64,000 bases of DNA from Mycobacterium sp. MBM. Its GTDB lineage: Bacteria > Actinomycetota > Actinomycetes > Mycobacteriales > Mycobacteriaceae. The stretch covers positions 62,001 through 126,000 of the forward strand of contig JAKJHY010000010.1 in the NCBI GenBank assembly GCA_021648845.1, written 5' to 3'. Under the pieces are notes generated by a model. It did not search any database. It was not told the origin of the DNA and saw only the letters and a program-made list of their open reading frames with translations. Below, piece after piece: positions 51,662 through 60,264 of this stretch. Numbering within the stretch: the first letter of the stretch is position 1; the number at the start of each line of letters is the position of its first letter. The position numbers and the translations under genes are program-made.

Positions 51662-52815
51662 CAGGGGTTTGCCTGTGTCTCTGGGGGAAGCCGATCGGGC
51701 CCCATAACCCCAGGGGGTAAGGCGACCGCCTCGCCGAGCGGATTTTTCGAATAGAAGCTCTCGTAACCCGGATCCCCGGGGGCGGGAACAAGCGGGGCAT
51801 TGTTGTCGGCGAACGACGTGCCCGAAAGCAGGCCGCGCCGGAAGCGACTGAGCGTGAGATCAACGGTGACAAACAGATTCAAGTAGTCGCCCCGCATACC
51901 CCGATCGATGAGATTCTGATTCAGCGGGAAGGTCGTGGCAAAGCCCAGACCGGTGGCGATATCGGGCCCAACGTCGTTCAGTGCGGCCAGGACCGGACCA
52001 AGGTGCTCAAGGTTGGTGACGAGGTCGGCTTTGGTGTCCCCGACGACTTTCCTGGCGGTGTCGCTGAATCTGTGCAGCGCCTTGAGTGCCTCGGTGAGCG
52101 CAGGTCGTTGGTCGCGGATGATGTCGAGCGCAGGCTGCATATCGCGCAATGCCTTGGCCAGTGTGTCTCGTTGCCGGGCGAGGGTGCCGGCGAACCGGTC
52201 CAGCTCGGAGACGGTGGCCAGGATGTCGTCCCGTTGCTGGTCGAGGGCGCCGACGAAGGTGTCGAGATTGCTCAGCAGCTCACGAATATCGTTGGTGCGG
52301 CCCGTGAAGGCGTTGTTCAACGAATGTATGACGTCACCGATCTGACCGAGAGCGCCGGCATTGACCACGGTGGACAATGCCGCGAGTGTCTGTTCGGTCG
52401 ACGGATAGCTCGCGGAGCGGTCGAGCGGGATCACCGAACCGGGTGGCAGTACGTTTGCCTCACGTCGTCCCGGCGGTGCCGCGAGCTGTATGTGCATGGA
52501 GCCGAGGAGGCTCGTCTGGCCGAGCGCTGCGGTGGCGTCGGCCGGGACCCGCACTCCCTGCGCTACAGAGATCTCGACTTCTGCGTGACGATCCACCACA
52601 CCGATCCGACGGACATTCCCCACGACGACATCGTTGATGAGAACGGGTGAATTCTGCTCCAAGGTACCGATATTGGCCAGCTGGACTGTGTAGGTCGAAG
52701 CTCCGTCGCCATTGCCGACGGTGCCAGGAAGGGGCAGCGAGTTGACGCCGCCGAAGCTGCACGATGTGACGACAGTCGTCAGCATCGCGATGGGTACCAT
52801 GTGTCGCATTCTCAT
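51661..52815 (-). CDS. mceE: MCE-family lipoprotein MceE
   Basis: 384 residues from the ATG at 52815, which overlaps the mceD stop. MRMRHMVPIAMLTTVVTSCSFGG is a lipoprotein signal with lipobox VTSC, as in all MceE (LprK/LprN type) subunits. The MCE domain follows (YTVQLANIGTLEQNSPVLINDVVVGNVRRI), then a long helical region (about 140-270) and a short C-terminal tail. The lipid anchor places this subunit at the membrane end of the tunnel. Confidence 0.93.
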   Translation of the reverse strand: MRMRHMVPIAMLTTVVTSCSFGGVNSLPLPGTVGNGDGASTYTVQLANIGTLEQNSPVLINDVVVGNVRRIGVVDRHAEVEISVAQGVRVPADATAALGQTSLLGSMHIQLAAPPGRREANVLPPGSVIPLDRSASYPSTEQTLAALSTVVNAGALGQIGDVIHSLNNAFTGRTNDIRELLSNLDTFVGALDQQRDDILATVSELDRFAGTLARQRDTLAKALRDMQPALDIIRDQRPALTEALKALHRFSDTARKVVGDTKADLVTNLEHLGPVLAALNDVGPDIATGLGFATTFPLNQNLIDRGMRGDYLNLFVTVDLTLSRFRRGLLSGTSFADNNAPLVPAPGDPGYESFYSKNPLGEAVALPPGVMGPDRLPPETQANP

Positions 52816-54107
52816 GGTGATGGCCTTTCGGCTGGCAGCAGGATTTGCGGCAGCGTAGGTGTTCCCGGGGGTGGGGGAGGCGGCACCTGATCGGCGTATG
52901 CCGAGTCCGAGGGGGAGACGGCCATGGGCCCCGACTGGGTGCCTGGACCTCCGGGACGCAGCGCGGGATCGGTGTAGATCAGCTTCGATTCCGGGGGAAC
53001 AGCCGTCAGAAGTGGGTTGACCGGGAACGGGAGGTTGTTGAAATTGATGCGGTTCAGCGCCGGACCCAGGTACTGCGCGCACAGCTTGCTGGTTTCCGGG
53101 GCGGTGACGTTTTCGACGGCTGAGATCATCCCGCACAGAAAAGCCGTCGGCTCGGCCATGTTCTTCAGCACGAACACGCCGGTGGCGCCCCCGATTCGGG
53201 GGTCCATCATGTTGTAGGAGTTGGCGATTGCATTCGGCGCGACGTGGAGCACCTGTTCGAGATCCTCGCGTCGATCGGCCACGATCTGGGTGAGGTCAGT
53301 CAACCGATGAACTTGGTCGGCGGTCCGGTCCCTGGTGGCGGCGACAAAGCGCCGGACGTCGGCCACGGCCACCGAGAGATTGTTCAGCGCCGCATCCAGA
53401 TCGCTGCGGCCACCGTCGAGAACGCTTGTCAGCGTCGCGAAGCGATCCTGGAACTGCACAATCTGCTGATTGGTCTGCCGCAGCACCGCGACGAACTTCT
53501 GTAGGTTCTCCAGGATCTGGCCGATGTCAGAGCTGCCGTCGGCCAGGATCCGGCTGACTCCCGACAGCTCACGCAAGGTGTCACGCAGCTTCTGGCCATT
53601 GCCGTCCATGGCTCCTGCCGCGCTGTCGATCAAGCGCCCGATCGAACTCGTGTTCAGACCTGCTTGCGGCCCGAGGTCTGTTGCCAGACGGGTCAGTTGC
53701 TCTTTGACCTCATCCCATTCAACGGGGACCGCGGTGCGCTCGATCGGGATGGTGCTGTTTTCGGCGATAACCGGGCCACCGGAATAGGCCGGGGTGAGCT
53801 GAACGAAGCGCGCCGACACCAGGTTCGGAGCCACCATTACGGCTTTTGCCTCTGCGGGCACCCGCACACCGTGGTCGACCTCGAGAGTGAGTTCGGCGTG
53901 GGTGCCGGCCGGGCGGATCGCCACGATGGTTCCCACCGGCACGCCCGCTATCCGGACCTCATCGCCGACATAGATCGCGCGGGCGGAGGAGAATGTCGCG
54001 ACGACGGTGGTCGGTGCGAAGAGATGACGCACAGCCAGAAGTGCGCTCGCCGAGACGATCAACGTGATCAGCGCGGCGACGACGAGGATGCGTAGTCGGC
54101 GGGTCAC
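52812..54107 (-). CDS. mceD: MCE-family protein MceD
   Basis: 431 residues; ATG at 54107 overlaps the mceC stop. N-terminal helix (ILVVAALITLIVSASALLAV), MCE domain (ATFSSARAIYVGDEVRIAGVPVGTIVAI), helical region, then a Pro-rich tail (QVPPPPPPGTPTLPQ). Six-gene order with four-base overlaps shows the set is made as one polycistron with coupled translation. Confidence 0.92.
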   Translation of the reverse strand: MTRRLRILVVAALITLIVSASALLAVRHLFAPTTVVATFSSARAIYVGDEVRIAGVPVGTIVAIRPAGTHAELTLEVDHGVRVPAEAKAVMVAPNLVSARFVQLTPAYSGGPVIAENSTIPIERTAVPVEWDEVKEQLTRLATDLGPQAGLNTSSIGRLIDSAAGAMDGNGQKLRDTLRELSGVSRILADGSSDIGQILENLQKFVAVLRQTNQQIVQFQDRFATLTSVLDGGRSDLDAALNNLSVAVADVRRFVAATRDRTADQVHRLTDLTQIVADRREDLEQVLHVAPNAIANSYNMMDPRIGGATGVFVLKNMAEPTAFLCGMISAVENVTAPETSKLCAQYLGPALNRINFNNLPFPVNPLLTAVPPESKLIYTDPALRPGGPGTQSGPMAVSPSDSAYADQVPPPPPPGTPTLPQILLPAERPSP

Positions 54108-55186
54108 CGAGGCTGCTCCGGAATACCGTTGTACGGGAACGGGAACTCGGCGCGGGGGCCGGCGTTGTCGGGAGGTTGGCCGGCGTTGGTTCCGCGCCGG
54201 AATCCGAAGGCGTAGTCCAGGAACGGTTGTAAGAACGGCGGTAGGTCGAGGTTGGGAATGTACGCGCTGTAATAGGGCCCGTTGGAGACGGTTTCACCCA
54301 GTGTCGTCATGTATTTGGCGAACCGCGGTAAAGCCGCGGCGATATTGTCGCGCTGTCGTTGCAACATGTCGATCGTCGAGTTCAGACGGTCCAGCGTCGG
54401 GGCAAGTTCGGCCTCGTTGTCGGCGACCAGACCTGACACCTCGCGCGCCAGCACCGATGTGTTGGCCAGCAACTCGACAATGGCACTGCGACGTTGGGAC
54501 AGCGTGTCGACAAGCTCGTTGGCGCTGAGAATGAGCGTGGCGACCTGATTGCTGCGCTGCGCCAAGATCTCGGTCACGTCGCGTCCGCTCGTGAACAGAC
54601 CCTCTAGTGCGGCGTTACGGTCCTCCAGGGCCGCGGAAATCCGGGTCAGCCCGTCGAAGGTGGGACCCAGTTGTGGCGCGATCTGGTCGATGGCGTCGGA
54701 CAGCGTGTCCAGCGCCTGGTTGACGTCCCCAGTGTCGGTGGATGCCACGTTGGTGGTGAGCTCGCCGACCGCCTCGGTAAGCGAGTAGGGAGCAAACGTG
54801 CGGTTCGGTGGAATGACGGACAGAACGCGAAGCGGTTCCTGGCCCGCCGATTCCAGTGCAAGAGTGCGTTCACCGAGCAGGGTGCCGGTTCGGATGTGTG
54901 CCGTGGTCTGCGAGCCCAGCGACACACTGGAATTGACGGTGAAGCTGATCTTCGCGTTCGGGTCTTGTAATGCGATAGCGGTGACCTTGCCGACCGTCAT
55001 GCCGGCGACGGTGACATCGTTGCCGACCGCGAGTCCGCCGGCGTCGACGAAGAGCGCCTGGTACCGGATGCCGGTGGCCCACGCGGCCAGGCGTTCCGGG
55101 GCCAGGCCGACGGCGATCACCAGCACTCCGAGGACGATGCCGATCACTCCCGCACGGATGAGACGGCGCCCGCGATACTTCAGCAT
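54104..55186 (-). CDS. mceC: MCE-family protein MceC
   Basis: 360 residues. N-terminal helix (LIRAGVIGIVLGVLVIAVGL), MCE domain (ALFVDAGGLAVGNDVTVAGMTVGKV) and a helical region to about 310. It lacks the long Pro-rich tails of MceD and MceF and ends PFPYNGIPEQPR. No spacing from mceB (stop of mceB at 55187). Confidence 0.92.
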   Translation of the reverse strand: MLKYRGRRLIRAGVIGIVLGVLVIAVGLAPERLAAWATGIRYQALFVDAGGLAVGNDVTVAGMTVGKVTAIALQDPNAKISFTVNSSVSLGSQTTAHIRTGTLLGERTLALESAGQEPLRVLSVIPPNRTFAPYSLTEAVGELTTNVASTDTGDVNQALDTLSDAIDQIAPQLGPTFDGLTRISAALEDRNAALEGLFTSGRDVTEILAQRSNQVATLILSANELVDTLSQRRSAIVELLANTSVLAREVSGLVADNEAELAPTLDRLNSTIDMLQRQRDNIAAALPRFAKYMTTLGETVSNGPYYSAYIPNLDLPPFLQPFLDYAFGFRRGTNAGQPPDNAGPRAEFPFPYNGIPEQPR

Positions 55187-56215
55187 CTAGTTCTCCTCAC
55201 ACCGTCCGCCGTCCTGTCGGAAGACAGGGAACTGCGCTGTGCGGCCTTGCAGGTCGGTGACTCGCACCGCTAGGGAACAGATGTAGTAGTTGACGAAACT
55301 GCCGTAGGCGCCCAGCCTTGTCAGCTTGCGGTAATTCTCCGGTGCCTTGACCAACGCTGTCTCGATGCGGTCCTTCTTGTCATCGATGTTGGGTGCCAGC
55401 CGCGCGAGCTCTTCGATGGCGCTGGCCAGCGGCGGACGCGATTCGGTGAGCAGATCGGAGAGCGACGCGGTTCCGGCGTTGAGTGAATCTATCGCCGCAC
55501 CGATGGGTTCACGATCACCGGCGAGTTCGGTGACCAGGAGTTGCAGTCGGTCGATCGCAGCTGAGAACTGGGTGCCTTCATCGGAGAGGGTAGCCATCGT
55601 CGCGTGTAGGTTGTCGATGAGTTGTTGCACGACTTCTCGCTTGTCTCCGAGCGCCTGGGTGAATGACGACGTGTGCGAAAGCAGCGACGTCATCGTCGGG
55701 CCCTGGCCCTGGACAATCTGGACCAGGGAGACAGCGAGTGCATTGACGTCCTGCGCGTTGAGACCGCGGATCACCGGCTTCAACCCGCCCAGAAGCATGT
55801 CGAGGTCGAGTGCGGGCATGGTCTGCGTGCGGGGGATCGTCGATCCCGGCGCCAGGATCGCGGAGCTTCCTTTGCCGTCGACAAGGTCGAGGTAGCGGTC
55901 ACCGACGAGGTTGAGGTAACGCACCGCAATTTTGGTCCCCTCCGTGAGGGCGATGTGGCGGTCGGCGTTGAAGGTGACCTCGACGCTGTGGTCGGGCTGC
56001 ATCGTGAGGTCTTCCACGGTGCCTACTTCGACTCCGGCGAAGCGGACGCTATCGCCTGCCTTGAGTTTGGACACGTCGGTGAAGATTGCCGTGTACGTAC
56101 TGGTTGTTGCGGAACGGTAGTTTCCGAACACTGCGAACAGACACACGGTCAGCAAGACAGTGATGATCGTGAAGATCGTGAACTTGACGGTCGTCGAGTT
56201 ACCACGCCGCGTCAT
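55187..56215 (-). CDS. mceB: MCE-family protein MceB
   Basis: 342 residues. N-terminal helix (VKFTIFTIITVLLTVCLFAVFG), MCE domain (AIFTDVSKLKAGDSVRFAGVEVGTV) and helical region, with a Cys near the C-terminal part (VNYYICSLAVRVTDLQGR) and RCEEN at the end. Overlaps the mceA stop by four bases. Confidence 0.92.
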   Translation of the reverse strand: MTRRGNSTTVKFTIFTIITVLLTVCLFAVFGNYRSATTSTYTAIFTDVSKLKAGDSVRFAGVEVGTVEDLTMQPDHSVEVTFNADRHIALTEGTKIAVRYLNLVGDRYLDLVDGKGSSAILAPGSTIPRTQTMPALDLDMLLGGLKPVIRGLNAQDVNALAVSLVQIVQGQGPTMTSLLSHTSSFTQALGDKREVVQQLIDNLHATMATLSDEGTQFSAAIDRLQLLVTELAGDREPIGAAIDSLNAGTASLSDLLTESRPPLASAIEELARLAPNIDDKKDRIETALVKAPENYRKLTRLGAYGSFVNYYICSLAVRVTDLQGRTAQFPVFRQDGGRCEEN

Positions 56216-57399
56216 CCCGGTTGGCCGATCTGGGCGGAGTTTCGGGGTGGTCCGTCGAAGGGGCCGAACAGGACCTTCTTGAGTAGGTCAGAGTTCAACA
56301 CGACTCCTGCATTGTTGTACTTCCACGGATTGGCTCCGGTGTCGGCGACAACGAACTCCGGGGCCTTTCCGTAGGGGACCTTCGGCAGATTCGCGCACTG
56401 AGGCCCGCCGGACGCGGCGATCTTGGGTAGGTCCGCTGGGTAGCGGTATCGTTCCTGACCCCATTGGAATCCGGCGAGGATGTCGACTCCTGGCGGCGTC
56501 AGCGGCGGATTGTTCCCCATCACGACCAACCCGCCGATGCCGCAGGTGAGTGCTTGTCGATATTCGTCTGCCAGCGAGGTCGTGGGTACCAGTAGTTCGA
56601 GCGTGCGATCCAACGCGGAACCGTTGGCAGCCAGAACGTCGTTGCCGATGACGCCCAGTCCGGTCGCGCTGACCAGGAGTGCGTCCAGGTCGTCGGCCTT
56701 CTCCACGACCGTCGCGGACAACCGGGTGACATTGTCGGCCACCGACAGGAGATCCGGGGCCGCGTCGGCGTAGGCGGCAGCCACCTGCGGGGCAGCGGCC
56801 AAGTCCCGGCGCAGTGCGTCAAGACGTGGGTTGAGGGTTGTCAGCGCAGAATTGAGATCGGTGAGCGTCTGGCCCAGCTGGCCGCCCCGTCCGCGTAAGG
56901 CGCTGGACAATGCGCCGAGAGTCTCGTTGAGCTCCTGGGGGTGTATCGAGTTCAGGACGGTGACCAATTGCTGAAACAAGGTGTTGGCTTCGAGCATGAC
57001 GTGGTCGGCGGCGATCAGCTGTCCGGCCCGCAGCGGCTGGGGCGACGGTGGCCCGGTCGTCACGAGACGAATCTGCTTGGCTCCGAAGATCGTGGGTGAG
57101 GCGATGTCGACGGAGACATTGGAGGGGATGATCGCGATGCGGGCCGGATCGAGCTTGAGGCGGATGGCTGCCTGATCACCCGGCAGCTCTTCGATCGAGC
57201 CCACGGTGCCCACCTGGACACCGTGCAGGGTGACCTTTGCGTCGGGATTCATCACCAATCCGGCACGGGATGAGACGACCGTGACGGGGACCGATTCGGT
57301 GAAGTCTCCGCGAAAGAGTGCGGCGCTGAGCAGAATGACACCGACGACGGCGAGGATGCTCAGCAGGCCGATGAAAGGGCGCGCGAGGGTCTTGGTCAC
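56212..57399 (-). CDS. mceA: MCE-family protein MceA
   Basis: 395 residues if translation begins at the GTG at 57399 (VTKTLARPFIGLLSILAVVGVILL). That start gives the usual MceA length and a helix close to the N terminus; the frame is open to 57474. The MCE domain reads VVSSRAGLVMNPDAKVTLHGVQVGTVGSIEEL, preceded by the family's FRGDFTESVPV. A helical domain (about 170-290) follows. An 8-codon leader ORF with an excellent ribosome-binding site overlaps the GTG (separate entry). No yrbE genes precede it, unlike standard mce operons. Confidence 0.9.
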   Translation of the reverse strand: MTKTLARPFIGLLSILAVVGVILLSAALFRGDFTESVPVTVVSSRAGLVMNPDAKVTLHGVQVGTVGSIEELPGDQAAIRLKLDPARIAIIPSNVSVDIASPTIFGAKQIRLVTTGPPSPQPLRAGQLIAADHVMLEANTLFQQLVTVLNSIHPQELNETLGALSSALRGRGGQLGQTLTDLNSALTTLNPRLDALRRDLAAAPQVAAAYADAAPDLLSVADNVTRLSATVVEKADDLDALLVSATGLGVIGNDVLAANGSALDRTLELLVPTTSLADEYRQALTCGIGGLVVMGNNPPLTPPGVDILAGFQWGQERYRYPADLPKIAASGGPQCANLPKVPYGKAPEFVVADTGANPWKYNNAGVVLNSDLLKKVLFGPFDGPPRNSAQIGQPG

Positions 57400-57422
57400 C
57401 GCTCTTGTCCGGATTCTGCCAT
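57396..57422 (-). CDS. Possible 8-residue leader peptide coupled to mceA
   Basis: ATG at 57422 preceded by GGGAGG at an ideal 7-base spacing encodes MAESGQER and stops at TGA (57398-57396), which overlaps the mceA GTG at 57399. Mycobacterial short leaders of this kind feed ribosomes to a start that lacks its own good site. Purely predicted. Confidence 0.4.
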   Translation of the reverse strand: MAESGQER

Positions 57423-57471
57423 CTCGTCGCCTCCCGGTCTGGCGCCGTACCCGTTTGGCCCCAGAACGAAC

Positions 57472-57481
57472 CAAATGTTTG
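57472..57481 (-). promoter_or_regulatory. Operator-like inverted repeat upstream of mceA
   Basis: CAAATGTTTG is a CAAA/TTTG inverted pair 73 bases upstream of the mceA GTG. On the minus strand the surrounding ATCAAACATTTGGTTCG matches ACCAAACATCTGTTTCG upstream of norQ at 14 of 17 positions. Candidate site for the double-TetR regulator. Confidence 0.55.
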
Positions 57482-57687
57482 ATCCGTAACTTAGCAGCGG
57501 CTCTGAATGTCGGTCAACGGTCCGGTCGCCTGTGCTTCCCCGTCGCCATCATCTTCGACAAGCCCCGGCGGCGCGGGCGATTTCGACAAATTGAGGAACA
57601 AATGTTGGGTCGTGTCAATTGACGACAGTGCTATTTACCACCGCCGGCTCGTCCGACGACCCCAGTTCGTCGCTGCCGCTTTACCGT

Positions 57688-59025
57688 TTAGTTCTGCCGG
57701 ACTGCGATGCCACGCAACGTGGTATCGCGCGCCAAGAGCAGCGCGTTGCGGGTGCCGATTTCTTGCAGGATGTTTTCCGGGATCCACTGCTCACCGATGA
57801 TGCATCGAGCAAGCAGGTCGGCAGTCGGACTCTCGACCTGGATCTCGCCAGCTCGAATACCCTCGGAGAGAAGGGCTTTCATTTGTCGGATTCGGGTGGT
57901 GAAGGACCAGGCCGGGGTCGACGTGTCTGGTGGTGTCTGGCGCAGCCACGCCAATTGAATCCTGAACTCGTCAGGGAACTGGTCGAGGGCGTTGACATTC
58001 AGCCAGCTCAGGGCGTCCAGCTTCTCGACGGTGGTCGAATCCGAACGGACGATATCTGACCATGCACCACCGACCTTGTGCCCGAACTCCAGCATGATCG
58101 CCATCAACAGCTCGTCCTTGGAGCCGATCACCCGGTACACCGTGCCGGTACCCAACCCCGCGGCGGCCGCGATGTCACGAATAGTCGTCATCTCGTACCC
58201 TCGACGGCCGAATTCGGCACGTGCTACCGCGCGAACATGGGCGGCTTTCAGGTCGGTGTCGGCATCGGTGTGGTCCCAGCTGTCAATGACCCGTTGCGCG
58301 ACCGCGAACGCGTTCGATTTGTCGAGGTCGGTGTCAGAGGGCGGGTCGACCGCAAGTCCTTCGAGGGCAATCCGGCTCTTGAGTTTGGCCAGATCCGTGG
58401 CCGAGGATTTATGGCGAACGACGTCGAGTCCGGCGTGCAACATGCTCTGGCAAAGTCGGTCGGCCAACGTGGGAAGGTCGATGTCGGGCCGGATGTATCC
58501 GCTCCATCGACCGGCGCGTAGCGCCTGCAACATCGCGGCCTGGATCTTCGTAGGTGGGCGTTTGGCCAGCTCGATGAGTTCGGGGTCGGTGCTCGGGCCC
58601 TCGTAGAAGGACATCTGGAGCGCCGCGCGATGTTCGACCGCGCAGCGTGCGATCTCGCAGCCGAGATCGGTGATCTGCTCGGCTGCCGGACGCGGATCTT
58701 GCTGGTCGACGCGCTCGAGGGCGAGATCGCCGACCAGGTCCAAATCGACGTGGTAGCGGCGGATCAGCTCGACGAGGATGGCCTCCTTGGATTCGAAATG
58801 GTGGTACAGGCTGCCGGCGAGGATGCCCGCGGCGTCGGCGATCTGTTGCAAAGAGCTACGCAGACCCGTCGTCGCGATGACAGTGTCGGCGGTCCTCAGG
58901 ATCTCGGTGCGCCTTGTCGCATCTGCCGAGGGCTGGTCGCCGACTGCCGTGAGCTTGGCGGTGCGAGGGCTCTTCTTGCCCGCGGGCCCGCTGCCGGCGC
59001 GACTTCCCCTTGCGGCGTCGGGCAT
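57688..59025 (-). CDS. Tandem double TetR-family regulator (Mce3R-like)
   Basis: 445 residues from the ATG at 59025, with GAAGGAGG upstream. Two complete TetR units lie in tandem: the first helix-turn-helix is SSLQQIADAAGILAGSLYHHFESKEAIL (about 60-85), the second TTIRDIAAAAGLGTGTVYRVIGSKDELL (about 290-315), each followed by its own ligand-binding helices. This two-repressor layout is that of Mce3R, which represses mce3 and a fadE17/fadE18-containing beta-oxidation cluster in M. tuberculosis. Here it lies between an mce operon and an acyl-CoA dehydrogenase pair, the same kinds of target. The ligand is probably an acyl-CoA or steroid-CoA, by family analogy. Confidence 0.85.
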   Translation of the reverse strand: MPDAARGSRAGSGPAGKKSPRTAKLTAVGDQPSADATRRTEILRTADTVIATTGLRSSLQQIADAAGILAGSLYHHFESKEAILVELIRRYHVDLDLVGDLALERVDQQDPRPAAEQITDLGCEIARCAVEHRAALQMSFYEGPSTDPELIELAKRPPTKIQAAMLQALRAGRWSGYIRPDIDLPTLADRLCQSMLHAGLDVVRHKSSATDLAKLKSRIALEGLAVDPPSDTDLDKSNAFAVAQRVIDSWDHTDADTDLKAAHVRAVARAEFGRRGYEMTTIRDIAAAAGLGTGTVYRVIGSKDELLMAIMLEFGHKVGGAWSDIVRSDSTTVEKLDALSWLNVNALDQFPDEFRIQLAWLRQTPPDTSTPAWSFTTRIRQMKALLSEGIRAGEIQVESPTADLLARCIIGEQWIPENILQEIGTRNALLLARDTTLRGIAVRQN

Positions 59026-59190
59026 CGCTGTTCCTCCTTCACCGATGGTCGCGTCGGGCGTAGGCCCGAAAGACGATCCTACCGAGCGCGGACCGCATCG
59101 CGCCGACGCCGCTCTCACAGGCAGCCCGATGGCGTCTGCTGAGGCCCCGGAGAGCGCCCGGCACGGTCGCGACCAGGCCCGTGAAGCCGG

Positions 59191-60264
59191 TCAACCGGGG
59201 GTCCCGACCAATTCGGCACCCACCCGCTTCAGGTAGTCGTCCGGACTGCCGAGGAATCTGCTGAAGCTCAGCAGTCGCTTCAGATACAGCTGCGCGTCGT
59301 GTTCCCAGGTGAAGCCGATTCCGCCGAAAACCTGGATGGCGGTGTCGCCGACACCGGCCAATGCGCCTGAGTACGCCTTGACCCGCATGGCGGCCAGGTG
59401 GCGCTCGGTGGGATCGGCGCAGTCGGCAGCCCACACCGCGTACTGGACGCCGCTGCGGGCAAGTTCGACCGTCTCGTACATGTCCGCGCACAGGTGGGCG
59501 ACCGCCTGGAAGCTGCCGATCGGTGCACCGAACTGGCGGCGAACCTTGGCGTACTCGAGCGTCATGTGCAAGACCTGACGCGCGGCTCCGACGGCGTCGA
59601 CGGCCCATGCGACGATCATGTCGTCGCGCAACGCTTCGTGAGCCGCGCTGGATGCACCGGCGACCACGGATCCCGCCGTGCCATCAAGTGACACATGGAA
59701 CATCTTGCGCGACTTGTCGATACCTTCCGTCGATGCGATTCGGAGGCCGGGCGCGGATGTCGGTACAGCAACGAGGACCGGTTGGGCATCGCCCACCGGA
59801 ATCAAAAGTAGGTGTGCCGCTGCGGCGTCGGGAACCGCGGCCAGCTCACCGCAAAGAACACCGGCGTCATCGAGGGTGAGCACACCGTCGTCGGGCAGCG
59901 CGACGGCCGCCACCGTCGTGCCGTCGGCGAGTCCGGTGAACCACGTCGGTTCGGCTCCGAATCGCATGAGTGCCCGCGGCGCGGCGACGGCACTCGATAG
60001 CCACGGGCCCGGGTACAGCGCCGCGCCCATTTCCTCGCCCACGATCGCGGCCTCGACCATCGACATACCCACACCGCCGTGTTCGACGGGGACCAACAGG
60101 CCCGTGGTCCCGAGATCGGCAAGGCCGCGCCACACGTCCTCCGTGGTGCCGACCATATCGTCGAGCATCGGCCGCGTATGACCGGCGATGCTCGCTTTCT
60201 CGCCGAGGAACTCGCGGACTGTGTCGCGCAGCGCAACTTGTTCGGGATTCAGTTCCAGGTTCAT
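59191..60264 (-). CDS. Acyl-CoA dehydrogenase, smaller subunit type
   Basis: 357 residues from the ATG at 60264, which overlaps the stop of the upstream dehydrogenase gene. ACAD fold: N-terminal helices (MNLELNPEQVALRDTVREFLGEKAS), central barrel, and C-terminal helices with ARQVLHMTLEYAKVRRQFGAPIGSFQAVAHLCADMYETVELAR and QVFGGIGFTWEHDAQLYLKR, where the last Glu-containing segment takes the place of the usual GGxG-YxxExP region. The Glu that serves as catalytic base at the start of the C-terminal helices in the partner gene is not seen here. In heterotetrameric mycobacterial ACADs one subunit type lacks it. Resembles FadE18-type subunits in size and order. Confidence 0.87.
   Translation of the reverse strand: MNLELNPEQVALRDTVREFLGEKASIAGHTRPMLDDMVGTTEDVWRGLADLGTTGLLVPVEHGGVGMSMVEAAIVGEEMGAALYPGPWLSSAVAAPRALMRFGAEPTWFTGLADGTTVAAVALPDDGVLTLDDAGVLCGELAAVPDAAAAHLLLIPVGDAQPVLVAVPTSAPGLRIASTEGIDKSRKMFHVSLDGTAGSVVAGASSAAHEALRDDMIVAWAVDAVGAARQVLHMTLEYAKVRRQFGAPIGSFQAVAHLCADMYETVELARSGVQYAVWAADCADPTERHLAAMRVKAYSGALAGVGDTAIQVFGGIGFTWEHDAQLYLKRLLSFSRFLGSPDDYLKRVGAELVGTPG

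Noticed and set aside
56597..56610. CGAGCGTGCG inside mceA, like the arm of the 64-bp repeat
   Set aside because: Only a 9-base match without the partner arm or the rest of the repeat; explained by coding sequence.
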